64,000 nucleotides of DNA. Source: Cytobacillus horneckiae. Its GTDB lineage: Bacteria > Bacillota > Bacilli > Bacillales > Cytobacillaceae. A program made the position numbers and the translations under genes. Under the pieces are notes generated by a model. The model was not told where the DNA came from and made no database searches. It was given only the letters and a program-made list of their open reading frames with translations. This document shows positions 1 through 6,955 of the stretch, piece by piece. Positions within the stretch are counted from its first letter, which is position 1. Every line of letters starts with the position of its first letter. The DNA lies in NCBI RefSeq assembly GCF_002835735.1, contig NZ_PISD01000028.1, positions 29,837-93,836 on the forward strand, given 5' to 3'.

Positions 1-1038
1 ATGTCGAATGAAATGCACCGCCTTGAGCAGGAAATGGCTAAATATAAAAATACACACGACGCCTTTCACACGATTAAAGGAAAAAGCACGGCAATCAAAA
101 ATACGATTGCACTGGCTAAAAAGGTTTGCACCGTTAAATCCACTGTATTAATACTCGGGGAAAGCGGGGTCGGCAAGGAGGTCTTCGCGAAAGCCATCCA
201 TGAAGCGAGCGAAGGACCAGGCGCTCCCTTTATCTCCATTAACTGCGGCGCCATTCCTTCATCATTATTTGAAAGTGAATTATTTGGCTATGAACGCGGT
301 TCATTTTCCGGTGCAGATCCGAAAGGGAAGAAAGGGAAGATTGAGCTTGCTAGAGGAGGTACGCTATTCCTTGATGAAATTGGCGAACTGCCTCTCGATA
401 TGCAGGTGAAGCTATTGCGCGTACTGCAGGAGCGCAAATACTACCGGGTTGGCGGAGAGAAGGAAATCGACATTAACTTCCGCATCCTTACGGCGACAAA
501 TCGCGACTTGCCGCAATTAATGAAGGAAGGCAAATTTCGCGAAGATTTATATTACCGCCTAAATGTCGTCAGCATCCCGATTCCGCCCTTAAGAGAGCGC
601 AAAGAAGATTTGATAGAATTGGTTCATCATTTTATCTACAATTTTTCAATCAGCTACAACCGGCCGATTCATCAGCTCGCCCCCGAGGTCATCCATGAGC
701 TTCTTCAATACAATTGGCCAGGCAATATAAGAGAGCTGAGAAATGTGGCAGAACGCCTTGTTGTGTTTGCAACAGACGGAGTCATTAGAAAAGAGTATTT
801 GCCGTTCACCCCCAATCATTCTGATCAATCCAGTAACGTTGGTTTTTTAATAGAAGAGAAATCAATAGAAAACGAGGAACCCATTTTGCCTCTGCAAGTT
901 GAATTGGAAAAGCATGAGCGATGCATCATCGAAAAAGCATTGAGATTAACAGCAGGCAATAAGGTGGAATGCGCCAAGCAATTGGGAATTACGCGAGCCA
1001 CTTTATATAATCGAATGAAACGTTTAGGCTTGCATTAA
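1..1038 (+). CDS. Sigma-54 interaction (AAA+) transcriptional activator, probably 5'-truncated by the window
   Basis: Bacterial enhancer-binding protein that remodels RNA polymerase-sigma-54. Visible in order: Walker A GESGVGKE (about residues 53-60), a GAFTGA-loop variant GSFSGA (about 101-106), Walker B TLFLDEIGE, the arginine-finger region, and a C-terminal Fis-type helix-turn-helix (TAGNKVECAKQLGITRATLY). The frame is open from base 1, and the first ~35 residues look like the linker after a sensory (PAS-type) domain, so the true start and the sensor probably lie upstream. The -24/-12 promoter just downstream fits this protein as activator of the next three genes (inference). Family assignment is secure; the effector is unknown. 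Confidence 0.93.
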   Translation: MSNEMHRLEQEMAKYKNTHDAFHTIKGKSTAIKNTIALAKKVCTVKSTVLILGESGVGKEVFAKAIHEASEGPGAPFISINCGAIPSSLFESELFGYERGSFSGADPKGKKGKIELARGGTLFLDEIGELPLDMQVKLLRVLQERKYYRVGGEKEIDINFRILTATNRDLPQLMKEGKFREDLYYRLNVVSIPIPPLRERKEDLIELVHHFIYNFSISYNRPIHQLAPEVIHELLQYNWPGNIRELRNVAERLVVFATDGVIRKEYLPFTPNHSDQSSNVGFLIEEKSIENEEPILPLQVELEKHERCIIEKALRLTAGNKVECAKQLGITRATLYNRMKRLGLH

Positions 1039-1059
1039 ATTGCAGGCCTTTTCCTTTAG

Positions 1060-1077
1060 TTGGTATGAATTTTGCAT
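1060..1077 (+). promoter_or_regulatory. Sigma-54 (-24/-12) promoter
   Basis: TTGGTATGAATTTTGCAT has the invariant GG (1062-1063) and GC (1074-1075) separated by exactly 10 bases, as sigma-54 promoters require. It lies between the sigma-54 activator and the start at 1115, giving a predicted transcript start near 1087. The -24 element is TGGTA rather than TGGCA. Confidence 0.85.
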
Positions 1078-1114
1078 ATTAATCACAATAGATTACCAAC
1101 AAGGAGGAAATGAC

Positions 1115-1390
1115 ATGCATAAAGACAATACAATCATCATTTGCCGCTGCGAAGAAGTCACATACAGTACACTTCAAGAAACAGCCAAGCTTCATCAATG
1201 TTCCGCTCGCGAACTAAAACTGCGTACAAGAGCCGGCATGGGATTTTGCGGTGGACGCACATGCAGGCCGATATTAGATAGAGTGATAGAAGATTTCATT
1301 CCAAACACTACTGCCGATGCGATTCCGCTTAAATACCAGCCCCCTGTCAGAGCAGTCACGTTCGGAACGGTAGGTGGATCCAATGACTAG
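1115..1390 (+). CDS. BFD-like (2Fe-2S)-binding protein, dehydrogenase small subunit
   Basis: About 91-residue protein with the BFD-type [2Fe-2S] cysteine pattern: CRCEE near the N-terminus and GFCGGRTC about 30 residues later. The frame is open further upstream, but ATG 1115 sits 4 bases after AAGGAGGAAATGAC-type ribosome binding sequence and downstream of the sigma-54 promoter, so I start there. In HcnB-type dehydrogenases this domain is often fused to the C-terminus of the FAD subunit; here it is a separate first gene. Its stop overlaps the next gene by 8 bases. Likely part of a membrane-linked amino-acid (proline, hydroxyproline or glycine type) dehydrogenase; substrate not determinable. 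Confidence 0.85.
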   Translation: MHKDNTIIICRCEEVTYSTLQETAKLHQCSARELKLRTRAGMGFCGGRTCRPILDRVIEDFIPNTTADAIPLKYQPPVRAVTFGTVGGSND

Positions 1391-1718
1391 AATCGTTCAC
1401 CATCCAATCTTAGGCAGTCTCAATAACAGGCAAAAATTTTCATTCGTCTTTAATGGACAAGAATTAGAAGCGTACGAAAATGAAACCATCGCCGCAGCAC
1501 TGCTAGCCAATGGCATCCGCACCCTTCGCCATCATGAAGAAAGCGGCAGCCCGCGCGGATTCTACTGCAATATCGGCCATTGCATGGAATGCCGCCTAAC
1601 CGTAAACGAGCAAGCCAATGTACGAGCCTGCCTCACCACTGTCAAGCCAAACATGGCCGTACAAAGCGGAAAGCAGCATCCGAATATCGTAAAAAGGATG
1701 GTGGAGGAAAATGAGTGA
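1383..1718 (+). CDS. HcnA-like (2Fe-2S) ferredoxin subunit of a dehydrogenase
   Basis: About 111 residues with a plant-type ferredoxin fold signature: YCNIGHCMEC (C-x4-C-x2-C) with the fourth cysteine in VRACLT. This matches HcnA / hydroxyproline dehydrogenase gamma-type subunits, which pass electrons from the FAD subunits. I chose ATG 1383 because TAGGTGG lies 5 bases upstream; an in-frame GTG at 1374 is inside that Shine-Dalgarno sequence. It overlaps both neighbours by 8 bases, indicating translational coupling. The D-amino-acid-oxidase-like (HcnC) subunit is not downstream and may be upstream of the window. Confidence 0.88.
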   Translation: MTRIVHHPILGSLNNRQKFSFVFNGQELEAYENETIAAALLANGIRTLRHHEESGSPRGFYCNIGHCMECRLTVNEQANVRACLTTVKPNMAVQSGKQHPNIVKRMVEENE

Positions 1719-2943
1719 AATCCTCATCATCGGCGCAGGACCAGCAGGATTATCAGGCGCCATCGCCTGCGCCCAGCATGGATTGAAAGTAACCATCATC
1801 GATGAATTTATCAAACCAGGAGGCCGGCTGCTTGGGCAGCTACACCAGGAACCATCAGGCGAATGGTGGAATGGGATGAAGGAAGCGGAGAAACTAATTA
1901 ATGAAACGAAAACCCTTCCAATTGACATTCGCTGCGGAGTATCAGTATATAATATCGAGCGACACGATGCCGACTGGTACGTCTATACAAATGAAGGCGT
2001 ATTCGAATCTCCATACGTCCTCATCGCAACAGGCGCCGCCGAATATGCCATTCCCGTTCCCGGCTGGACCTTGCCTGGCGTCATGTCCATTGGCGCCTCC
2101 CAAGTCATGACAAACGTTCACCGCGTCCAAGTCGGCAAAAAGGGCATCATCATCGGAGCCAACGTACTCGCCTTTGCCATACTAAATGAGCTGCAAATGG
2201 CTGGAATCAATATAGAGAGAGTCGTTCTACCTGCTGAGAGTCCCATTAGCAAAAAGGAAAGTAACCCTGAAGAAGTGCTGAAAATCCTTACCGAAGCAGG
2301 GCATCTGGCTCCATCTGCCCTGCTTCGGAATGGCAGTAAATTGATGAAAATAGATAGCCTAAGGAGAATGGCGTTAAAATACTTCCCTAAAGGCGGAATG
2401 AAAATCAATGGCACCCCACTGCAGTTAAAAAAAGCTGCCATCGAAATTGTAGGAAATGAAAAGGTAGAAGGCGTCAAACTAGCAACCATCGATTCGCAAG
2501 GCAACATCATCTCAGGAACTGAAAAACTCTATGAAGCCGACTTCGTCTGCATTGCCGGCGGATTATATCCGCTCGCTGAACTTGCCGCTGTCGCCGGCTG
2601 CCCTTTTAAGTACATCCCTCAGCTCGGTGGACATGTTCCGATTCATTCGAAGAATATGGAAACCCCGATTCCAGGAATGTTTGTTGCCGGAAACATTACA
2701 GGAATTGAAAGCGGCAAAATTGCCATGGCCCAAGGAACAGTTGCTGGATTAGCCATCGCAATGGCGTCTCAATCAAACGCTAAGATTGATGAACAATTAC
2801 AGCAGGCCCTTCAAAAAGTGGAAGAAGTTCGGACAAAAAGCCCCATTCAGTTTATCCCAGAGATTGCTGAAGGACGGCTAGCAATGGAAAGAGTGTGGGA
2901 AAAAGAAAGTAATAGAGGAGAATTGGAGAGGGTGATTTTCTAA
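1711..2943 (+). CDS. HcnB-like FAD-dependent oxidoreductase subunit
   Basis: A 410-residue flavoprotein beginning with a Rossmann dinucleotide motif (IIGAGPAGLSGA, about residues 5-16) and an E/D-ending beta strand (VTIIDE). A second NAD(P)-type fold starts near residue 145 (KGIIIGANVLA), and the FAD-closing region GMFVAGNITGIESGKIA is near 325. It matches HcnB / hydroxyproline dehydrogenase alpha-type subunits. It is shorter than HcnB proteins that carry a C-terminal BFD domain, consistent with that domain being the separate gene at 1115. GAGGAAA precedes the ATG and the start overlaps the ferredoxin gene. Substrate is inferred only. Confidence 0.88.
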   Translation: MSEILIIGAGPAGLSGAIACAQHGLKVTIIDEFIKPGGRLLGQLHQEPSGEWWNGMKEAEKLINETKTLPIDIRCGVSVYNIERHDADWYVYTNEGVFESPYVLIATGAAEYAIPVPGWTLPGVMSIGASQVMTNVHRVQVGKKGIIIGANVLAFAILNELQMAGINIERVVLPAESPISKKESNPEEVLKILTEAGHLAPSALLRNGSKLMKIDSLRRMALKYFPKGGMKINGTPLQLKKAAIEIVGNEKVEGVKLATIDSQGNIISGTEKLYEADFVCIAGGLYPLAELAAVAGCPFKYIPQLGGHVPIHSKNMETPIPGMFVAGNITGIESGKIAMAQGTVAGLAIAMASQSNAKIDEQLQQALQKVEEVRTKSPIQFIPEIAEGRLAMERVWEKESNRGELERVIF

Positions 2944-2947
2944 TCGT

Positions 2948-3245
2948 TATATCTCTGTGGAGGTTTTCAAAATGGAGCGCTTCAGATGGATATTTGCAAG
3001 TTATCTTGTTGAGGCTTTTAAGAATGGTCGTTTCAGGAAGATCTATCTGTTTTATCTCCGTAATGGTATTCAAAGCACTTCACAGAGATATATCTGTTTT
3101 ATCTACGTGAAGGCTTCCAAAACTGAGCACTTGGCAGAGATATATCTGTTTTATCTACATAAAGGCATTGTAATTCAAAAGTGAACCCACTCACTAACAT
3201 ATACAACATTTATCACCGTGAAAACTTTCGAAAGGAGCACTCTAT
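2948..3245. repeat. Degenerate tandem repeat, about six units of ~51 bp
   Basis: Intergenic stretch with a recurring unit that begins TATCTCCGTGAAGGC-like and continues through TTCAAAACTGAGCACTT, AGAGATATATCTGTTTT. Unit starts are near 2950, 3002, 3053, 3100, 3152 and 3211, so spacing is 47-59 with a mode of about 51. Units 3-5 are best preserved. A single related unit occurs in inverted orientation at 26331-26395, so this is a dispersed family and not only a local duplication. No coding potential is convincing here. Confidence 0.8.
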
Positions 3246-3262
3246 ACATATACTCTTTTTCA

Positions 3263-3811
3263 TCATTTCTTTATACGATAATTCCCGCTGCTATCTTTAA
3301 TAATCATATATCCTTTAAGCAGTTTGGAAGTTGATAATGATTCTATACTCATCGTCCTTTGGAGTATAGCCTTAAACTTGATCGCTGTGTCCATTCTGTT
3401 TTTGGCACGTTGATAGCTCATATGAACATTCAAGCGGTACCCGTCTGTTAATAAAAAGACGGTTTCCTCCCTGGATAAATCAATGGGACGCTCTGTGTGT
3501 TCCAAAGCAAGCCAAATACAATCACGGTTTGAAGCAGCCATTAATGAAAACCAATACATATCCTTCGCTCCAGATATTCGGATTGGAAGCATTTTTGTTT
3601 TTCTAAGAATGGATTGAGATGCTTTTACCGCACCTTCATAACCTGAGCCATATGCCTTAAAACTTGATTTAATCATGTCCAGCGGCTTTTTTTTAACGAT
3701 AAACATATTCCTATCTTCTACAACCTTTGAAAATGTGTAATTATTCTCAACATGCTCTGGAATAATTGCTTTCGTTTTTTCGTTAATAATATAGTTTTCA
3801 GTCACATCCAT
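3263..3811 (-). CDS. comK: ComK-family competence transcription factor
   Basis: About 182 residues resembling ComK along its length: an early IIPEH segment, FIVKKKPLDMI, the FKAYGSGYEGA block (compare the FFGSSYAG block of B. subtilis ComK), a central ISGAKDMYWF..CIWLALEH segment, and VHMSYQRAKNRM. ComK binds AT-boxes and activates late competence genes. I start at ATG 3811 because AAAGGAGG lies 9 bases upstream; an upstream in-frame GTG at 3832 overlaps that Shine-Dalgarno sequence. Bacillaceae often carry more than one ComK paralogue, so this could be comK1 or comK2. A 9-bp inverted repeat lies about 50 bp upstream. Confidence 0.82.
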   Translation of the reverse strand: MDVTENYIINEKTKAIIPEHVENNYTFSKVVEDRNMFIVKKKPLDMIKSSFKAYGSGYEGAVKASQSILRKTKMLPIRISGAKDMYWFSLMAASNRDCIWLALEHTERPIDLSREETVFLLTDGYRLNVHMSYQRAKNRMDTAIKFKAILQRTMSIESLSTSKLLKGYMIIKDSSGNYRIKK

Positions 3812-3860
3812 TAAACTAGGCCTCCTTTTCACTACTAGCTATTTTACATTTAGTATTTTA

Positions 3861-3890
3861 GGAGTATACTAACAGAGGTTGGTATACTCC
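3861..3890. promoter_or_regulatory. 9-bp perfect inverted repeat upstream of comK
   Basis: GGAGTATAC (3861-3869) and GTATACTCC (3882-3890) are exact inverted copies separated by 12 bases. They lie 50-79 bases upstream of the comK start and could be a regulator operator or a hairpin. A -10-like TAGTAT on the minus strand falls inside the element. Function is inference. Confidence 0.45.
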
Positions 3891-3896
3891 AATCAA

Positions 3897-3945
3897 GAGC
3901 ACCCAAGGGAAATCTCTAGCCGGAGAACCTTGAGTGCTTTCTTTT
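3897..3945. terminator. Stem-loop after the DGQHR gene pair
   Basis: GCACCCAAGG (3899-3908) pairs with CCTTGAGTGC (3928-3937) with one G-T pair, and an inner TCTC/GAGA stem. On the plus strand it is followed by TTTCTTTT; on the minus strand it sits a few bases after the stop of the 3950-4993 gene. It probably ends the minus-strand operon. Confidence 0.55.
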
Positions 3946-3949
3946 GCCA

Positions 3950-4993
3950 TTAACGACGATAAACATCACCTCCTTGACTCTCCATCCATTTCACAATTTG
4001 CTGGATAGTCTCTAAATCTTTATTCAGATAAAAAAACTGATCTCTTCCTTTTAGCGAGCCATTAAAAGTTTGCCATAATGGATTTCTTTTGCTCCAATCA
4101 ACATCTTTCAAAGCATCCATTCGTTCTTTAATGATGGTTTTACGTGTAAAAAAGTTTTTATGCTTACAGCCATTATTTGTATATAAACCAAGTGCCATTA
4201 CTAAAGGAAAATTCGCCAGCATTGACTTATTAAAGTTTCCTATTTCATATGGATCTACCATGTTAAATAGTTCATTCAGCCATAGATTGATGAGTTCAAT
4301 ATACTCTTCCACCTGCAATACTGTTTCCACATTCTTTTCTTTACTTAATTCAGTCTTTTCCGCTATACATACATATATAATTCTTCGCAGTTGTGATAAC
4401 GATAAAAACTTTTTATTTGTTGGACGAATGATTGTACGCCTCTCTGTTTCTATCCCGGCAGCTTTTAACACATTATTGGAGATGATTACACGATTAGTGA
4501 TTTGATTTAATATATTTCTTGAATCGTACTCAATTCTTTTAGAAAGAGCGACCTGCTTACCCTTTGTATTCATATCAATATAAAGCTGATCAGCCTCTTC
4601 TTTTGAAAAACCTTCATACAAATGAACGGCAATTTTCGTATCCTCCAACATATAATGCAAATCATATGCTTTTTTCATTTCTGCCTTGATTTCGCTGTTC
4701 ATTGCCCGATTGATCTCTGTTTCCAGCTGGCTGAAAGCTTTTAAGCGGTGGCTGCCATCAATTATGAGCAGTTTAATTGGTTTTGTTCGTGCAAATTGAT
4801 TTTTATCAGTGGTGGCAACTAGTGGAGGTAAGTAGATTTCCTTCGATGTAGCATTGTCAAAGAGGTATTTCTTTATTTTTCTCAAATGCAACTGACTCGT
4901 GTCCCTCATTTCTACCTTTTCGTCTTGAATCATTTTTATCAATTCAACAATAGAATAAATAACTATTCTATGGTTATTGGTTTGGCTTGTCAT
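3950..4993 (-). CDS. DGQHR-domain (DndB-like) protein, DGSHR variant
   Basis: A 347-residue protein with the motif IIDGSHRL (about residues 77-84), the signature of the DGQHR/DndB family, and a later D-x-N-T-K-G-K-Q-V-A-L-S-K-R segment typical of these proteins. DndB regulates DNA phosphorothioation (Dnd) in known systems, but no dndC/D/E is seen here. The gene follows its paralogue at 4997-6079 with a 3-base gap, so they are co-transcribed. Gln of DGQHR is Ser here. Role unknown; a DNA-modification or defence connection is inferred from family and neighbours. Confidence 0.75.
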   Translation of the reverse strand: MTSQTNNHRIVIYSIVELIKMIQDEKVEMRDTSQLHLRKIKKYLFDNATSKEIYLPPLVATTDKNQFARTKPIKLLIIDGSHRLKAFSQLETEINRAMNSEIKAEMKKAYDLHYMLEDTKIAVHLYEGFSKEEADQLYIDMNTKGKQVALSKRIEYDSRNILNQITNRVIISNNVLKAAGIETERRTIIRPTNKKFLSLSQLRRIIYVCIAEKTELSKEKNVETVLQVEEYIELINLWLNELFNMVDPYEIGNFNKSMLANFPLVMALGLYTNNGCKHKNFFTRKTIIKERMDALKDVDWSKRNPLWQTFNGSLKGRDQFFYLNKDLETIQQIVKWMESQGGDVYRR

Positions 4994-4996
4994 ACG

Positions 4997-6079
4997 TTAT
5001 TTTTTCGCCTCCTCAATCTTACTTAACATTTTAATCGCTGTTTTTTGAATATTTTTAGTTTCCGAATAGCGCTTTATCCTTTTTGTCTGCGGTTGATATA
5101 AATGATCGAATAAAGGATCATTATGCTTCCAACTGCATGGCAAAAGCTTTAATTGCTCAATCGCCTCATAATAACTGCAATCATTCTTTAATTTCAAACG
5201 GTTAACACAATAAGCAAGCGCCACTTGAATGCCTGTTAAACCGCTTACATATTTCTCTCGATTTCCCATTGCCCTTGGAAATAATATTTGCCAAGCCAAG
5301 AAGAATTCCTTTGCAATCTGTGGAACCTCTTTAGGATCACAGCGAAAATAAGGCTGTCCCTTTTTTACAGTGAGAATCCCTTCAAATAAAGCAATTAAGC
5401 ATTTTCTCATTGTAGCGAGTGACGTAATGGATGAATTATTACTAGTCACTCTAGACAGCTTTGTTTCAATTTCAAATACATCCTCTAATTCACCAGCAAC
5501 TTTTCTTGTAAGTTCTGTATATTCATCACGCTTATCATATTGCATCACCTGCCCAATATGAGCATCTCTTCGCTCACTATTGAGATCAGAAAAAAGTTGC
5601 CTCTCTTGCTTCTTGTCAAGGTCTAAGTAAATCTGCATGGAAATCGGGAAGTTGTTCAATTGATTTATATAATCTGTAAGTATTTCTGCCTCTTTCAAAT
5701 TTCCAAACTCTTCAACTGCCTCTTTTCTTGATTCTAAGTGAATAATCGCACTAGCTATACTAGATTGCCTATGTTGTCCATCAATGATCGCCATTTTCCC
5801 ATTTGGAGTAAGTTCCCACTCATCACCAACGCTTCTAATGAACCCTCTAGCTGAAAACACAAATGGTGAAAAATAAAATGGTTCCCCTGCTTCAAGTGAT
5901 TCAATAATAAACGCTCTAATCTCCCCCCTTTTCTTAGGATCTATCTTTCTCTGAACACTCTCATCTACAATAAAAAAATTCTTCATCGTCTTAAACTTCA
6001 TTTGCAGCATCAACGCCCTTTTACCAAACTGTTTATATTCTGTACCTTGAATACGAGTGGATATATCATTATTAAGCAT
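4997..6079 (-). CDS. DGQHR-domain (DndB-like) protein
   Basis: A 360-residue protein with canonical AIIDGQHRQSSI (about residues 106-117) and a downstream DLNSERRDAHIGQVMQYDKRDEYTEL block matching the D-x-N-x-x family segment. First gene of a two-gene minus-strand operon with its paralogue. ATG 6079 is preceded by GGGAGG at 7 bases. Known DndB proteins are repressors of dnd clusters; stand-alone pairs such as this one are uncharacterised as far as I know. The cluster sits next to helicase and nuclease-like genes. Confidence 0.78.
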   Translation of the reverse strand: MLNNDISTRIQGTEYKQFGKRALMLQMKFKTMKNFFIVDESVQRKIDPKKRGEIRAFIIESLEAGEPFYFSPFVFSARGFIRSVGDEWELTPNGKMAIIDGQHRQSSIASAIIHLESRKEAVEEFGNLKEAEILTDYINQLNNFPISMQIYLDLDKKQERQLFSDLNSERRDAHIGQVMQYDKRDEYTELTRKVAGELEDVFEIETKLSRVTSNNSSITSLATMRKCLIALFEGILTVKKGQPYFRCDPKEVPQIAKEFFLAWQILFPRAMGNREKYVSGLTGIQVALAYCVNRLKLKNDCSYYEAIEQLKLLPCSWKHNDPLFDHLYQPQTKRIKRYSETKNIQKTAIKMLSKIEEAKK

Positions 6080-6258
6080 GGTTCAACCTCCCGCAACTTT
6101 ATTCATGTGTTATTATACCTATTTATGTTGTTGTTCGAAACACTTTTTCTGTATATTCTGATTGTTGTTTACACTTTTTGTGTTGAACCGTTTTTTTTCT
6201 TGTACAGCTTAGTGTGTTGTAATATTGACAATATTTATTAAACGTGATAAGAGATGAA

Positions 6259-6420
6259 TTATAAAAATAAGCCAACTCTGTATTCATATGATGCTTTATA
6301 GCCAGTATCTTCAGCTTCGATTACATCATAGAATTGGCCACTTGATTATAGATGATTTTTTTCGGTACTGGAATTTGAGTATGTTCTTTCCACGGTGTAT
6401 TAAATTCATCTGCTTAGACG
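6259..6420 (-). pseudogene. Decayed gene fragment, unidentified
   Basis: The minus strand encodes protein-like sequence broken by a frameshift. One frame reads EFNTPWKEHTQIPVPKKIIY followed by NQVA; the shifted frame continues QFYDVIEAEDTGYKASYEYR and ends VGLFL-stop at 6259. The two join smoothly if one base is restored near 6335. Family not recognised. It lies in the 450-bp gap between the DGQHR gene and the NUDIX gene, and the rest of that gap holds no gene. Confidence 0.45.
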
Positions 6421-6527
6421 TAAAATTGCTGGACTAATCTAAATTGAACGACGTACTTTACCTTTAATTTTCGATTTATTCCCTAATGATATATAATTAA
6501 TAGAATGATAATATTTGGAGGAGCAAT

Positions 6528-6923
6528 ATGAAAAAAGAAATTAATGTAGTTGCAGCGATTATTGAAAATGAACATAATGAGATACTCTGCGCCCTTCGAT
6601 CACCTGAGATGTCGATTCCTAATATGTGGGAGTTTCCTGGTGGTAAAGTTGAAAAAGATGAGGATATCTTTTCTGCTTTAAAAAGAGAAATACAAGAAGA
6701 ACTAGATTGTACAATTGACATTTCAAATCAATTCATTTCTAATACACATGAATATGAAACATTTATTGTTCATCTAAAGTCGATTAAATGTAAGATTATT
6801 CATGGAACGCCTAAAACAAGTGAGCACTCTTCATTAATTTGGCTTAAAAGAGAGAACTTACCTTCCTTAGTATGGGCTCCTGCTGATGTACCTATCGTTG
6901 AAGAGTTGATGAATGAAAAATAG
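6528..6923 (+). CDS. NUDIX (MutT-like) pyrophosphohydrolase
   Basis: A 131-residue NUDIX hydrolase. The full Nudix box is visible at about residues 38-60: GGKVEKDED then REIQEEL (G-x5-E-x7-REUxEExGU pattern). It resembles (deoxy)nucleoside triphosphate pyrophosphohydrolases that remove 8-oxo or other damaged dNTPs. TTGGAGGAGCAAT precedes ATG 6528, and a TATAAT-like box lies ~35 bases upstream. It converges on the PLD-helicase gene and shares its terminator. From general knowledge, NUDIX genes are recurrent neighbours or fusion partners of DUF3427 helicases, so the pair may work together. Confidence 0.9.
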   Translation: MKKEINVVAAIIENEHNEILCALRSPEMSIPNMWEFPGGKVEKDEDIFSALKREIQEELDCTIDISNQFISNTHEYETFIVHLKSIKCKIIHGTPKTSEHSSLIWLKRENLPSLVWAPADVPIVEELMNEK

Positions 6924-6955
6924 TCTTCTCTCAACGAGAAGACTATACTTTTTTT
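6920..6955. terminator. Bidirectional terminator between NUDIX and helicase genes
   Basis: ATAGTCTTCTC (6920-6930) and GAGAAGACTAT (6936-6946) form a perfect 11-bp stem with a 5-base loop. A T-run follows on the plus strand (TTTTTTT) and another on the minus strand (TTTTTC). It overlaps the last codons of the minus-strand helicase gene. Confidence 0.88.

Noticed and set aside
2957..3184. Plus-strand open frame of 75 codons with repeated IYLFYLR-type peptides
   Set aside because: It reads through the 51-bp tandem repeat, has no Shine-Dalgarno sequence, and unit spacings are not multiples of three.
3950..6079. Calling the DGQHR pair a complete Dnd phosphorothioation system
   Set aside because: No DndA/C/D/E or Ssp genes are present; only the regulatory-type family members are seen.
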